From the NCBI RefSeq assembly GCF_022808815.1, contig NZ_JAKZLC010000002.1:310001-374000 (forward strand): a DNA stretch of 64,000 nt, read 5' to 3'. The translations under genes were made by a program, and so were the position numbers. The notes under the pieces were generated by a model. The model was not told where the DNA came from. It saw only the letters and a list, made by a program, of their open reading frames with translations, and did not search any database. Each line of letters starts with the position of its first letter. Positions within the stretch are counted from its first letter, which is position 1. This DNA is from Geothrix paludis (GTDB lineage: Bacteria > Acidobacteriota > Holophagae > Holophagales > Holophagaceae). Below, piece by piece: positions 7,668 through 16,547 of this stretch.

Positions 7668-9011
7668 ATGCCCGCGCCCCAGCCCCGACTGACGCCCTCA
7701 CGGATCCTGTGGCCCGCCGCGCTCGCGGGGCTCCTGGCGGCCTGCTCCAGCCGCCCGCCGGTGGTGCAGCCGGCCCCGGCGCCAACCCCGACGCCCGCTC
7801 CGGTGCCCACTCCGGCGCCCCCGCCACCTCCTCCTCCGCCTGCGCCCTCCGCCCACCCCCCCAGGCCCGAGCCCTTGGCGGAGGCCGAAGCATCCCGGCC
7901 ACCCGAGGACCGCCGCATGGCGGAAAGGGCCGAGATGCCCCGGCGAGCGGCTTCGTCCCGCCCGTCCCTGCCCCCTCCCCGCCCCACGCCCGTGGATGCC
8001 AACCCCAACGTGGACCGGGACCAGGCCTATGCCCGCGTATCGGTGATGTTCGGCACGGACCGGAAGCTTGACCCCCGCACCGGCAGCTTCGGCGGAGGCC
8101 GCGGCGCCGGGATTGCCTACGGCGAGGTCACCGTCAGCGTCCCGCATGGGCACAAGACCGGCGAGATCGAGGCCCCGTCCCTCTGGAAGCTGGAGTTCCG
8201 CGAGGACCCCCGGAAGCACATGGCCATCCTGGACTGGACCCCCCACTCCCGGATGGGCTTCCTGAACCGGGTGAAGGCGCGGGTTCAGGCGAAGGGGGCC
8301 TCGGGATCGAGCTTCGTGTTTGTCCACGGCTACAACGTGGCCTTCGACGACGCCGCCCGGCGCACGGCCCAGATCACCTACGACCTGGACTACCGCGGCG
8401 TGCCCGTGTTCTACAGCTGGCCCTCCCAGGGCACCCTCCAGGGCTACACCACGGATGAGAACAACGCCCAGTGGAGCGAGGCGAACCTCAAGAAGTTCCT
8501 GGTGGATTTCGCCCAGAAGAGCGGCGTGACGGACATCTACCTCATCGCCCACTCCATGGGCAACCGCGTCCTCACGGGCGCCCTGCGCCAGGCCTTCGCG
8601 GAACAGCCGAAGCTCAAGGGCCGCTTCAAGGAGATCATCCTCACCGCCCCGGACATCGACGCGGAGATCTTCAAGCGGGACATCGCCCCTGCCCTTGCGG
8701 CGGGATGCAACCGCATCACCCTCTATGCCTCGGATGGCGACAACGCCCTCCTGGCCTCCAAGAAGGTCCACGGCTACCCGCGGGCCGGCGACACCGCCGA
8801 AGGCATCGTGGTGGTGCCGGGCATCGAGACCATCGACGCCTCGGGCCTGGACACCAGCTTCCTGGAGCACTCCTACTTCGCCACGGCCCCGCCGGTGATC
8901 AGCGACATCCGCCGCGTCCTGCTGGACGGCCTCCGCGCCGCCCGCCGCGGCCTGGAGCTGCGCACGGCAGGCGGGGGGAACTACTGGAAGCTGAAGGCCG
9001 CGAAGCCGTGA
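7668..9011 (+). CDS. Alpha/beta-hydrolase lipoprotein (DUF900-like)
   Basis: 447 aa. Lipoprotein signal with LLAACSS, a very Pro/Ala-rich spacer (about residues 30-110), then an alpha/beta-hydrolase of the DUF900 type: VMFGTDRK start, SFVFVHGYNVAF (oxyanion region), nucleophile elbow LIAHSMGNRVL (Ser), an Asp in the APDIDAEIF segment and a His near the end (EHSYF). Members are membrane-tethered hydrolases of unknown substrate, sometimes near envelope-stress genes. The 238-bp gap to the divergent SET gene holds no clear gene. Start is the ATG directly before the signal; no strong Shine-Dalgarno sequence is seen. Confidence 0.82.
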   Translation: MPAPQPRLTPSRILWPAALAGLLAACSSRPPVVQPAPAPTPTPAPVPTPAPPPPPPPPAPSAHPPRPEPLAEAEASRPPEDRRMAERAEMPRRAASSRPSLPPPRPTPVDANPNVDRDQAYARVSVMFGTDRKLDPRTGSFGGGRGAGIAYGEVTVSVPHGHKTGEIEAPSLWKLEFREDPRKHMAILDWTPHSRMGFLNRVKARVQAKGASGSSFVFVHGYNVAFDDAARRTAQITYDLDYRGVPVFYSWPSQGTLQGYTTDENNAQWSEANLKKFLVDFAQKSGVTDIYLIAHSMGNRVLTGALRQAFAEQPKLKGRFKEIILTAPDIDAEIFKRDIAPALAAGCNRITLYASDGDNALLASKKVHGYPRAGDTAEGIVVVPGIETIDASGLDTSFLEHSYFATAPPVISDIRRVLLDGLRAARRGLELRTAGGGNYWKLKAAKP

Positions 9012-9030
9012 GGGGCCGCCCAGCCCACCA

Positions 9031-9672
9031 TCAATGGGATTTGAGGGCCGTCGCGCGGTCGAACATGAACAGCTTGCGATCAAAGTCCCGGTTGGTGCTG
9101 TTCATGTCCCGCAGGGGCTCCTCCTCGTAGTCGGCCAGGGCCTTCATCCGGTCATCGGGATCATAGGCGAACCGCGTGGTGAAGTAGGCCCGCGTCAGCT
9201 TGGCCTTCGCCTTCGCCAGGAGCTTGGCCTTCCACGTGGCGTAGGGCACGGGCCGGTCGAAGAGCGAGGGATCGAGGACCTGGACCGTCGGGGTCTTGCC
9301 CTCCCTGACGAACACGATGGGTGCGACGTGGTAGGTCAGGCCCACCTCGCCGAAGCGCGAGCTGTCCACGAAGAGCTCACCCTCCACCCAGGCCTTGGCC
9401 GCCGTCACGCCCCGGTCATCGAGGATGCGCACCATCTTGTGGGCCCGGGCGTAGTTGCCGTCCAGCAGGAACCCGTGGGGGATGTCCGACCGCGCGGCCA
9501 GCTCGGCGAAGAGATCCCGCGCCTCCTGCGGCTCGATCACGGAGACGGTCACATGCTGGCCGTTGTCCGGGGAATCCAGGATCTGCGTGGGTCCCGGGTA
9601 GGAGCGTGACCCTTGGGCCACGGCGACAAGCCCGATCTGGAGGGCCAGGACGAGGGAAAGGCGCAGGATCAC
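9031..9672 (-). CDS. Protein-glutaminase-like secreted protein with Asn at the catalytic Cys position
   Basis: 213 aa with a signal peptide (LSLVLALQIGLVAVAQ). The core matches the Chryseobacterium protein-glutaminase family: LDGNYARAHKMVRIL corresponds to the enzyme motif DGCYARAHKM, GLTYHVAPIVFV carries the conserved His (about residue 115) and VLDPSLFDRPV the conserved Asp (about residue 134). The catalytic Cys is replaced by Asn73 (codon AAC), so hydrolysis by the usual Cys-His-Asp mechanism is not expected. It may be an inactive homologue that binds protein, or use another chemistry. Start is GTG with GGAG upstream; a longer frame to 9822 has no signal peptide. It follows the trihaem lipoprotein gene on the same strand. 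Confidence 0.7.
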   Translation of the reverse strand: MILRLSLVLALQIGLVAVAQGSRSYPGPTQILDSPDNGQHVTVSVIEPQEARDLFAELAARSDIPHGFLLDGNYARAHKMVRILDDRGVTAAKAWVEGELFVDSSRFGEVGLTYHVAPIVFVREGKTPTVQVLDPSLFDRPVPYATWKAKLLAKAKAKLTRAYFTTRFAYDPDDRMKALADYEEEPLRDMNSTNRDFDRKLFMFDRATALKSH

Positions 9673-9761
9673 GGCGGGCTCCGAATCAGGATGGACGAGG
9701 AAATGGAAAGACCCGTCCCGCCCCCTGAACCCGGGGTGGGATCGAAGGTGGCGTCCCCGCG

Positions 9762-10427
9762 TCAGCTCTTGTGGGCGTGGACCCGGGCGAAGAGCCCCGC
9801 GTCGGCCTTCGCGCCGTGGCACTTCCGGCAGAAGTCGAGGGTGGGCAGGACCAGCCCCGCGGCCTTGGCCGCCGCCAGGTTCTTCATGACGCCCATGGCC
9901 TTGTAGTCGGCGCCGTTACCATGGCAGGCCTCGCAATCGAGGCCTTTCTTCGCGTGGGCCGAGGCGGACCAGGAGTCGTGCTGGACGCGATGGCACATCT
10001 TGCAGGCGCTGGCCCCCACCGCCGCGTGGCCGTTGTTGGCCATGGAGGGCATGGGGCTCGCGACGGCGGGGGCGGGCGCCGGCTTGGCGGCAGGCGCCGG
10101 GGCCGCGGCGGGCGCCGGAGCAGGCACGGGGGCCGGCGCGACCGCAGGCGCGGGAGCCGGTGCTGGCGCAGGAGTGGGCGTGACCGCTGGAGCTTGCGCG
10201 GGAGCTGGCGCGTTCGCGGCGGTCTTCGGGGCCGTCTCGGCGGCCTTGGGAGCCGGGGCCGCTGGCTCCGCCTTCGCCCCGGCGGTGGCCGGCTGGGAGG
10301 AGGGCTGGGCCGCGGGCGCGCCAGTGGCCGGAGTTGTGGCCGGCGTCGTGGCCGGAGCCGGCGCCTCCTTCTCCGCGCAGGCCAGCAGGCAGGCAAGCAT
10401 CAGGGCAGGCAGGGCCAATCGACGCAT
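9762..10427 (-). CDS. Trihaem c-type cytochrome lipoprotein with Ala/Pro-rich linker
   Basis: 221 aa. Lipoprotein signal (LMLACLLACAEKE), a linker of roughly 110 residues made almost only of Ala, Pro, Thr and Val, then a compact haem domain with three CxxCH motifs: CKMCH, CEACH and CRKCH. The layout suggests a tethered haem head that can swing between redox partners in the periplasm or at the cell surface. Located 25 bp downstream of the S9 peptidase gene and upstream of the glutaminase-like gene on the same strand; functional linkage not evident. No close named family; cytochrome assignment secure from the motifs. Confidence 0.85.
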   Translation of the reverse strand: MRRLALPALMLACLLACAEKEAPAPATTPATTPATGAPAAQPSSQPATAGAKAEPAAPAPKAAETAPKTAANAPAPAQAPAVTPTPAPAPAPAPAVAPAPVPAPAPAAAPAPAAKPAPAPAVASPMPSMANNGHAAVGASACKMCHRVQHDSWSASAHAKKGLDCEACHGNGADYKAMGVMKNLAAAKAAGLVLPTLDFCRKCHGAKADAGLFARVHAHKS

Positions 10428-10452
10428 GGTTTCTCCGGGGACTGACCCGATG

Positions 10453-12531
10453 CTACTTCCCGGCGTTCCCGAATGCCAGGTTCCGCACCAGGTCCTCGGT
10501 CTTCCAGGGGGCGGCGCCGCCGCCCAGGTACTTCTGGAACCACTCGAGGTGGGCGTTGTAGTAGACGGGCATGGACTTCAGGTTGTCCGGCCAGTGGCCG
10601 TCGTTCTTGAAGACGATGAGGCGGCTGGGCACGCCCATCTCCTGCAGGTCCGTGAAGAACTGGAGGCTCTGGGTGTAGGGCACGCGATAGTCGCGCTCGC
10701 CGGTGATGACCAGGCAGGGCGTCTTGAAGGCCTTTACGTGGCTGCTGGGGTTCATGCGCTCGTAGGCCACGGCCCTGTCCCAGGGCGTGCCCGTGAGGTC
10801 GTGCTCGGGGAACCACAGCTCTTCCGTGGCGCCGTGCATGGAGCGCAGGTCGTACACGCCCATCATGGCCGCGATGGCCTTGAAGCGCGTGGTGTGGCCC
10901 TCGAGCCACATCATGGCGTAGCCGCCCCAGCTCCAGCCCATGGCGCCCATGCGGTCCTTGTCCACGTAGGGCAGCACCGCGAGGTGGTCGGCCACCTTCT
11001 GGATGTCCGTCTGCACCTTGCCGTCCCAGTCGCCGCTGATGGCGTCCGTGAAGGCCTGGCCGTAGCCGGTGGAGCCATGCGGGTTCGGGAAGGCCACGAT
11101 GTAGCCCGCGCCGGGATACACCTGCCAGTCACCTCGCAGCGTGTCCGACCACATCATCTGCGGGCCACCGTGCACGTTGAGGATGAGCGGGTACTTCTTC
11201 GTGGGGTCGAAGTCATGGGGCTTCACCAGGAACACCTGGATGTCCTTGCCGTCCGCGCCCTTCACCCACTGCTCCTCCGCGGGCCGGATGTCGACCTCCT
11301 CGGCCACGGCCTGGTTGAAGGCCGTGAGGCGCTTCAGGTCCTTCGCCTCGAAGGTGTAGCGCCAGACCTCTACGGGCTCGCCCACGCGGGTCTTGCTCAG
11401 GAAGACGGCCTTCTGGTCCGGGCTCACCTGGAACTCGCGGATGCTCTGGCCCTCCAGCATGCGCGCAGTCTTCCCAGTGGCCACCTCCACGCGGAACAGC
11501 GGCCAGCGGCCCTTCTCCTGCACGGTGAACCAGATCGCCTTGCCGTCCGCGGACCACTGGAAGGTGTCCACCCAGTTGTCGATGGCTTCCGTCAGCACCT
11601 TGCGTGTCTTGGTCTGCCGGTCGTAGACGGCCAGGCGGAAGCGGTCGGATTCATGTCCGGGCTTCGTCTGGAAGCGGTAGGCGATGAAGCGGCCATCCGG
11701 CGAGTACTTGGGATCCTGGTCGGCGGCGGGGTTGTCCCCCGTGATGCGCTTGGGGGCGCGGTCGCCCTCGAGGGAGATCAGGAACAGGTCCTGGTTGGTG
11801 CTGCGGGCCGGCACGGGATCGGTGTTGGTGGTGACGCAGACCTCCTTGCCGTCGGGGCTCAGGTCCCAGGTCTGCCAGAAGGCGGGGAAATCCTGGGCGC
11901 CGCCGGTGAGGGCCTCGACCTTGCCTTCGAAGGTGGCCTTGAAGAGGTGGCTCACCTGGAAGTCCCGCCACTCGGTCCAGTGGCGGTAGAGCAGCGAGTC
12001 CGCCAGGTGGGCCTGCACGGGGCCCTTCTCCAGCTTGTCGGCCAGCTCCTTCTGCTTGGCGCCATCCGCCATGGCCTCGGGGAAGACCGAGGCCTCGAAC
12101 ACCACCTGGTTCCCGCCGGGCACCACCTTCGGGGCGCCCACGCCCGCCTCGAAGCCGGTCACCTTGCGGGCCTCGCCCCCCGCCAGATCCAGGGCCCAGA
12201 GCTGGCTCCCCCCGGTGCGGCTGGAGAGGAAGTAGAGGGTCTTCCCGTCCCTCGACCATTGGGGCGCCGTGTCGGACTTGCCCGAGAAGGTGAGCTGCCG
12301 CGTGGCGCCCGTGGCCGTGTCGAGCACCCAGATCTGCGTGTTCCGCGCGGAGGCCTTCAGATCCTGAGTGGACACCTCGAAGGCCAGCTTCGACCCATCC
12401 GGGCTCAGGGCCAGGTGCTGCACGCCCTTGAGGCGGTAGAGGTCCTCGATCGTGAAGGCGCGCTTCGCCGCGGCGGCCGCGGGGAGGGCCAGGATCAGGG
12501 ACGCGATCGGGACGAGGCAGAAACGGCGCAT
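10453..12531 (-). CDS. S9-family peptidase (prolyl oligopeptidase/acylaminoacyl-peptidase type)
   Basis: About 692 aa with a signal peptide (PIASLILALPAAAAA). The N-terminal half holds WD/propeller-like repeats of the TolB/DPP type (LALSPDGSKLAFE, APQWSRDGKTLYF, KYSPDGRFIAYR); the C-terminal half is the alpha/beta hydrolase with nucleophile GWSWGGYAM, Asp in TGERDYRVPY and His in FKNDGHWPDN. Such exported enzymes cleave short peptides. Start taken at the ATG preceded by GGAGGGTCC; the in-frame ATG nine codons earlier lacks a site. Lies 53 bp downstream of surE on the same strand. Family secure; cleavage specificity unknown. Confidence 0.9.
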   Translation of the reverse strand: MRRFCLVPIASLILALPAAAAAKRAFTIEDLYRLKGVQHLALSPDGSKLAFEVSTQDLKASARNTQIWVLDTATGATRQLTFSGKSDTAPQWSRDGKTLYFLSSRTGGSQLWALDLAGGEARKVTGFEAGVGAPKVVPGGNQVVFEASVFPEAMADGAKQKELADKLEKGPVQAHLADSLLYRHWTEWRDFQVSHLFKATFEGKVEALTGGAQDFPAFWQTWDLSPDGKEVCVTTNTDPVPARSTNQDLFLISLEGDRAPKRITGDNPAADQDPKYSPDGRFIAYRFQTKPGHESDRFRLAVYDRQTKTRKVLTEAIDNWVDTFQWSADGKAIWFTVQEKGRWPLFRVEVATGKTARMLEGQSIREFQVSPDQKAVFLSKTRVGEPVEVWRYTFEAKDLKRLTAFNQAVAEEVDIRPAEEQWVKGADGKDIQVFLVKPHDFDPTKKYPLILNVHGGPQMMWSDTLRGDWQVYPGAGYIVAFPNPHGSTGYGQAFTDAISGDWDGKVQTDIQKVADHLAVLPYVDKDRMGAMGWSWGGYAMMWLEGHTTRFKAIAAMMGVYDLRSMHGATEELWFPEHDLTGTPWDRAVAYERMNPSSHVKAFKTPCLVITGERDYRVPYTQSLQFFTDLQEMGVPSRLIVFKNDGHWPDNLKSMPVYYNAHLEWFQKYLGGGAAPWKTEDLVRNLAFGNAGK

Positions 12532-12584
12532 GGACCCTCCGGGACAGCCTCCCAGCATCGCACGACCGCTCCTCCCTGGTGAGC

Positions 12585-13391
12585 TCAGCCCTCCAGGGCT
12601 CGGTGGATATCCGCGAAATCGGCGCGGGAGGTGGCATCCAGGCTCAGGGGCGTGACGGCCACCACGCGCTCGCGGACGAGGGCATGGACATCGGAATCCG
12701 GCTCCAGGGCGTCATGGTCCACCTGCACGGTGACGCGCCCGTCCTTCAGGCGGCTGTGCAGCCCCGGGTCCTCGAAGGCGAGCTCGAAGTAGCGCTGCCG
12801 CGAGAGCCGGCTCAGCCGCCAGGGCGTCTCCGGCGTGGCGTCTTCGGGCACATCCAGCTTCAGCAGGTCCACGTCCTGCGGCAGCCGGGCGCGCACGAGC
12901 TTCCGGGCGAACAGGCGCAGGAAGTGCTCCGCGGCGCCCCAGTCGCGGGACTCGTGGCGCATGAAGTGGTCGGGGTGCATCTGCTGCGAGGCCGCCAGGG
13001 CCGGAATGCCTCGGGCGGCGGCCTCCATGGCGGCTCCCACGGTGCCCGAGGCGCCGATGCTGATGCCCACGTTCTCGCCGTAGTTGATGCCGGAGACCAG
13101 CAGGTCCGGGCGGCGGTCCCGGCACAGGAGGTGGAGGCCGTGGCGCACCACCGAGGCCGGCGAGCCCTCGCAGGCGTAGGCCCGGACCGCCGCGCCGTCC
13201 ACCTCGAAGGGCACCGCCTCCAGCGCCGCCTCGGGCCGGCCCGTGAAGCTGCGACCCATGGCCGTCTGCTGCGTGGCCGGCGCCACCACCAGCACCTCGC
13301 CCAGGTCGCGCACGGCCCGGACCGCCGCCCGGAGGCCCGGGGATCCGATGCCGTCGTCGTTGGTGAGGAAGAACAGGGGGCGGTGGGTCAT
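12585..13391 (-). CDS. surE: 5'/3'-nucleotidase SurE
   Basis: 268 aa. The N-terminus FFLTNDDGIGSPGL contains the metal-binding Asp-Asp pair, and SGINYGENVG, a second signature, follows around residue 95. SurE is a cytoplasmic metal-dependent nucleoside monophosphatase connected with stationary-phase survival. The ATG preceded by CGGAG is used; the longer frame to 13499 runs into the divergent nucleotidase gene. The 71-bp gap to that divergent gene must hold both promoters. Confidence 0.92.
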   Translation of the reverse strand: MTHRPLFFLTNDDGIGSPGLRAAVRAVRDLGEVLVVAPATQQTAMGRSFTGRPEAALEAVPFEVDGAAVRAYACEGSPASVVRHGLHLLCRDRRPDLLVSGINYGENVGISIGASGTVGAAMEAAARGIPALAASQQMHPDHFMRHESRDWGAAEHFLRLFARKLVRARLPQDVDLLKLDVPEDATPETPWRLSRLSRQRYFELAFEDPGLHSRLKDGRVTVQVDHDALEPDSDVHALVRERVVAVTPLSLDATSRADFADIHRALEG

Positions 13392-13462
13392 GCGTGGGCT
13401 CCGCCTCCAGACTGGCCTCCGGGAGAGCCTGCGTCCACCATCCGCCCTTGGTATCCTGCCCC

Positions 13463-14917
13463 ATGGCCGAATCCGCTTCCTCCGCGCCCCTCGTCCCACC
13501 CCGCGGCCGTGGCATCTTCTGCAACCGGACGCTGAACCTGCGGTCCGTGCGGGCCATCGGCTACGACATGGACTACACCCTGGTGGACTACCGGGTGGCC
13601 GCCTTCGAGCGGATGGTCTACGACCAGGCGGTGGCGCGGCTCGGCTCCGAGGGCTGGCCAGTGGACACGCTCCAGTTCGACCCGCGCATGGTCACCCGCG
13701 GCCTCATCGTGGACACGGAGCTGGGCAACCTGGTGAAGGCCAACCGCTTCGGCTTCGTGAAGCGGGCCATGCACGGCACGCGCATGCTGGAGTTCGCCGA
13801 GCAGCGGGACGCCTACACCGGCACGCTGGTGGACCTCTCGGATCCCCGCTGGGTCTTCCTCAACACCCTGTTCTCCCTCTCGGAGGGCTGCCTCTTCGCC
13901 CAGGCCGTGGACCTGATGGACCAGGGCGCCCTGCCCCGTCCCTTCGAGTACGCCAGCCTCTACCGGCATGTGCGCTCCCGGGTGGACGCGCAGCATCTCG
14001 AAGGCCACCTGAAGGCGGAGATCGCCGCGGCGCCCGAGCGCTACGTGGTGCAGGACCCCGAGGCGGCCCTGGCCCTGCTGGACCAGAAGGCCGCGGGCAA
14101 GAAACTGATGCTCATCACGAACTCCGAGTGGAGCTTCACCGCGAAGATGATGGCCCACGCCTACGACCGGCACCTGCCGGAGGGCATGACCTGGCGCCAG
14201 CTCTTCGACCTGGTGATCGTGGCCGCCCGCAAGCCGGCCTTCTTCACCGAGCGCGGCCCCTTCTTCGAGGTGGTAGACGAGTCCGGCCTGCTGCGCCCCC
14301 TGGTGGGCTCCCTGCGGCCCGGCGGCCTCTATTTGGGCGGGAGCGCGTCCCAGGTGGAGCGGGACCTGGGCATCTCCGGCGACGAGATCCTCTACGTGGG
14401 CGACCACATGTTCGGCGACGTCCACGTGAGCAAGCGCTCCCTCAGCTGGCGCACGGCCCTGGTGCTGCGGGAGCTGGAGCACGAGGTGGAGGCCCTGGAG
14501 GCCTTCGGGGAGACGGAACGGAAGCTCATGGCCCTGATGCGCGAAAAGGAGGTCCTGGAGACCAGACTCTCCCAGACGCGCCTGGCCCTCCAGCGCCTCC
14601 ACGCGGGCTACGGCCCCGCGCCCGCCACCGACGCCGCCGCGCTGGAGGCCCGGATCCACGACCTCCGGGGCCAGCTCGTGGCCCTCGACGCCGAGATCGG
14701 ACCGCTCGCCAAGGCCGGCACCGAGCTGGTGAACGCCCGCTGGGGCCTGCTCACCCGCGCAGGCAACGACAAGAGCCACCTCACCCGCCAGATCGAGCGC
14801 TACGCCGACATCTACACCAGCCGCGTGTCGAACTTCCTCCACGCCACGCCCTTCGCCTACTTCCGCTCACCCCGGGGCAGCCTGCCCCACGATCCCGTGG
14901 ATCACCGGCCCGCATAG
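13463..14917 (+). CDS. HAD-type purine 5'-nucleotidase (NT5C2-like)
   Basis: 484 aa, the size of the IMP-GMP-specific 5'-nucleotidase family. The nucleophile motif GYDMDYTLVDY (DxDxT) lies near the N-terminus, motif II is around LMLITNSEW, and the last HAD motif is YVGDHMFGDVHVSKR. A long coiled-coil-like C-terminal segment follows. Cytoplasmic nucleotide dephosphorylation is the expected role, which fits its position divergent from surE, another nucleotidase. Its last 16 bp overlap the convergent gene at 14902. The specific nucleotide preference cannot be read from the sequence. Confidence 0.85.
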   Translation: MAESASSAPLVPPRGRGIFCNRTLNLRSVRAIGYDMDYTLVDYRVAAFERMVYDQAVARLGSEGWPVDTLQFDPRMVTRGLIVDTELGNLVKANRFGFVKRAMHGTRMLEFAEQRDAYTGTLVDLSDPRWVFLNTLFSLSEGCLFAQAVDLMDQGALPRPFEYASLYRHVRSRVDAQHLEGHLKAEIAAAPERYVVQDPEAALALLDQKAAGKKLMLITNSEWSFTAKMMAHAYDRHLPEGMTWRQLFDLVIVAARKPAFFTERGPFFEVVDESGLLRPLVGSLRPGGLYLGGSASQVERDLGISGDEILYVGDHMFGDVHVSKRSLSWRTALVLRELEHEVEALEAFGETERKLMALMREKEVLETRLSQTRLALQRLHAGYGPAPATDAAALEARIHDLRGQLVALDAEIGPLAKAGTELVNARWGLLTRAGNDKSHLTRQIERYADIYTSRVSNFLHATPFAYFRSPRGSLPHDPVDHRPA

Positions 14918-16308
14918 ACCGTGATGCCGTAGTGCTCCGGATCCCAGGGCGGGTCGCTGTTCCAGTGGCCGTAGGCATGGCTGTCGTCCGTGCGGAAGCG
15001 CAGGGTGTAGGTCCCCTTGGCCAGGTGGACCACCTCGTCGGCCAGACGGTTCTTCGTGGCTCCGCCGGCGTGCCGCGTGTGATCGTACGCCATGGTCCAG
15101 ACGCGCTTCCCCGCGGCGTCCTCGATCCAGGCCTCATCGGCCATCCCGTCGCCGCTGCCTTCGGCGATGGCATAGATCCGTACGTCGCGGGCCGCCCCGA
15201 AGGTGAAGGCCGCGCTGCGGTCCTGACCGTTCCCCACCCGCACCAGCTCCGCCAGCGCGGTCCAGTCCAGGGGCTTCGTCAGGGAGATGGCGGCCAGGTC
15301 CGCCTCCGAGGGCGCCGACAGCGTCAGGCCGTACATTCCCGGATCGCAGGGGGGCGCGGCGTTCCAATCCGCGGGGGAATGGGAGTCGTCGGTGACGAAG
15401 GCTGCTTCGTAGTCGCCGGGCGGCAGTGTGACCATCTCCACCTGGCGGCGGTTCTTCCGCGCCCCGCCGGCGAACTGGGCCTTGTCCATGCTCATCTCCC
15501 ACACCCGGGCGCGGGTGCGGGCGTCGAGGATCCAGCCGTAATCGTGCATGCGCCGGCCGCTTCCTTCGCCCTCGGCGTAGACGTGGAGTGTCACGGGCTT
15601 CCGGACATGGAAAGCCTGGGACCACTGGCCCTCATCCGTGGTGGCAGCCAGGGACACGAGGATGTTCTTCCAGCGCAGCGGGGCCTCGAAGGTGGCCACC
15701 TCGGCGGGGTTGCCGCTGGGCAGGTAGAGTTCCAGTCCGTAGTTCCCCACCTGCTCCTTCCAGTGGCGGAGGAGGCTGGTGCGGTCCGCTCCGAAGGCCG
15801 CCAGGAAGCCCCGGGGGCGCTCCGCCTGCTCTGAGGCCAGGCTGCGCCGGTCGATGTTGCGGGTCCACTGGGCGAGCAGCAGGCTCTGGCCGAAGCCGTG
15901 GTTGGCGAAGTAGGTCTCGTAGCTTCCGGCGGGCAGGTCCAGATACTGATCCGCCACGCGGTAATCCCAGTCCCGCTTCGTGTTCGCACCGTCCATCTGC
16001 CACACCACCTCGCGGGTGGTGGCGTTGAGGATCCAGCCATAGGCGAAGAGGGGCTCCTCAGGCCGGGCATGGACCAGGCGCCGGAGGCCTCCGCCCTTGG
16101 CGTAGACGTGGATCTTCATGGGCCGCGGCAGGGTGAATCCCTGGCTCTTCACCTCGACGGCCTCGAAGCCCTTCAAGGAGACGATGCGGGGTTCCGGTTC
16201 GGCGGCGCGCAGGGAGACCACCCCGAACACCAGGGCCAGGATGAACGCCGTGATGGCCTGCACCGTTCGGACCAGGGCGGCGGCTTCGGACATGAGGAAG
16301 GACGACAT
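14902..16308 (-). CDS. Exported protein with three copies of an unrecognised beta-rich domain
   Basis: 468 aa. An N-terminal hydrophobic segment (ITAFILALVFGVVSLRAA) is a signal or anchor. Three related units follow. Each has an HVYAxGxG-type strand, a WIxDAxTRxxVWxM strand and a Leu-Pro/Ala-x-Gly-x-Tyr turn; units 2 and 3 also share a striking signature TDDSH-x(4-5)-WN-x2-PPxDPxxYGxT. The repeat order is seen at about residues 35-150, 230-340 and 360-468. I do not recognise the family; the units look like beta-sandwich domains of secreted proteins. Start chosen at the ATG after GGGGGTTCC; earlier start at 16383 would add 25 residues. Its end overlaps the convergent nucleotidase gene by 16 bp. 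Confidence 0.65.
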   Translation of the reverse strand: MSSFLMSEAAALVRTVQAITAFILALVFGVVSLRAAEPEPRIVSLKGFEAVEVKSQGFTLPRPMKIHVYAKGGGLRRLVHARPEEPLFAYGWILNATTREVVWQMDGANTKRDWDYRVADQYLDLPAGSYETYFANHGFGQSLLLAQWTRNIDRRSLASEQAERPRGFLAAFGADRTSLLRHWKEQVGNYGLELYLPSGNPAEVATFEAPLRWKNILVSLAATTDEGQWSQAFHVRKPVTLHVYAEGEGSGRRMHDYGWILDARTRARVWEMSMDKAQFAGGARKNRRQVEMVTLPPGDYEAAFVTDDSHSPADWNAAPPCDPGMYGLTLSAPSEADLAAISLTKPLDWTALAELVRVGNGQDRSAAFTFGAARDVRIYAIAEGSGDGMADEAWIEDAAGKRVWTMAYDHTRHAGGATKNRLADEVVHLAKGTYTLRFRTDDSHAYGHWNSDPPWDPEHYGITVYAGR

Positions 16309-16489
16309 GGAACCCCCGACGGGACGCCTCCAAGGTAGGCCTGATCGTCCTGGCCATGGCCGCGGATCGGCGAACGGTGGCACCGGACCGGCCGGCGGTC
16401 CGGGGCTGGGGGCTCAAGGACCCGCGGGCGCCCATGGCATGGACCCCCGGAAGGATGGGCGGGGATTCGGCCGCATTCTTTCAAAAAAA

Positions 16490-16545
16490 GCAACCAATGG
16501 GTTGCATCGTTCTCCGACCTGCCTAACATGCAACCAGGAGGTTAC
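16490..16545 (+). promoter_or_regulatory. Two operator-like inverted repeats GCAACC-N4-GGTTGC
   Basis: GCAACC-aatg-GGTTGC (16490-16505) and GCAACC-agga-GGTTAC (16530-16545) are two copies of the same dyad, 40 bp apart centre to centre (about four helical turns). The second overlaps the ribosome binding site of the SRPBCC gene, which starts at 16548. A related CAACC-c-GGTTG sequence lies at 17341-17351 just after the arsR gene. The likely ligand is the ArsR-type protein encoded 0.45 kb downstream, which would then autoregulate the operon. Confidence 0.55.
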
Positions 16546-16547
16546 AC

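Noticed and set aside
10000-12582. 860-codon reading frame opposite the S9 peptidase and trihaem genes
   Set aside because: Shadow frame of well supported genes on the other strand; composition is His/Gly/Leu biased without domain signals.
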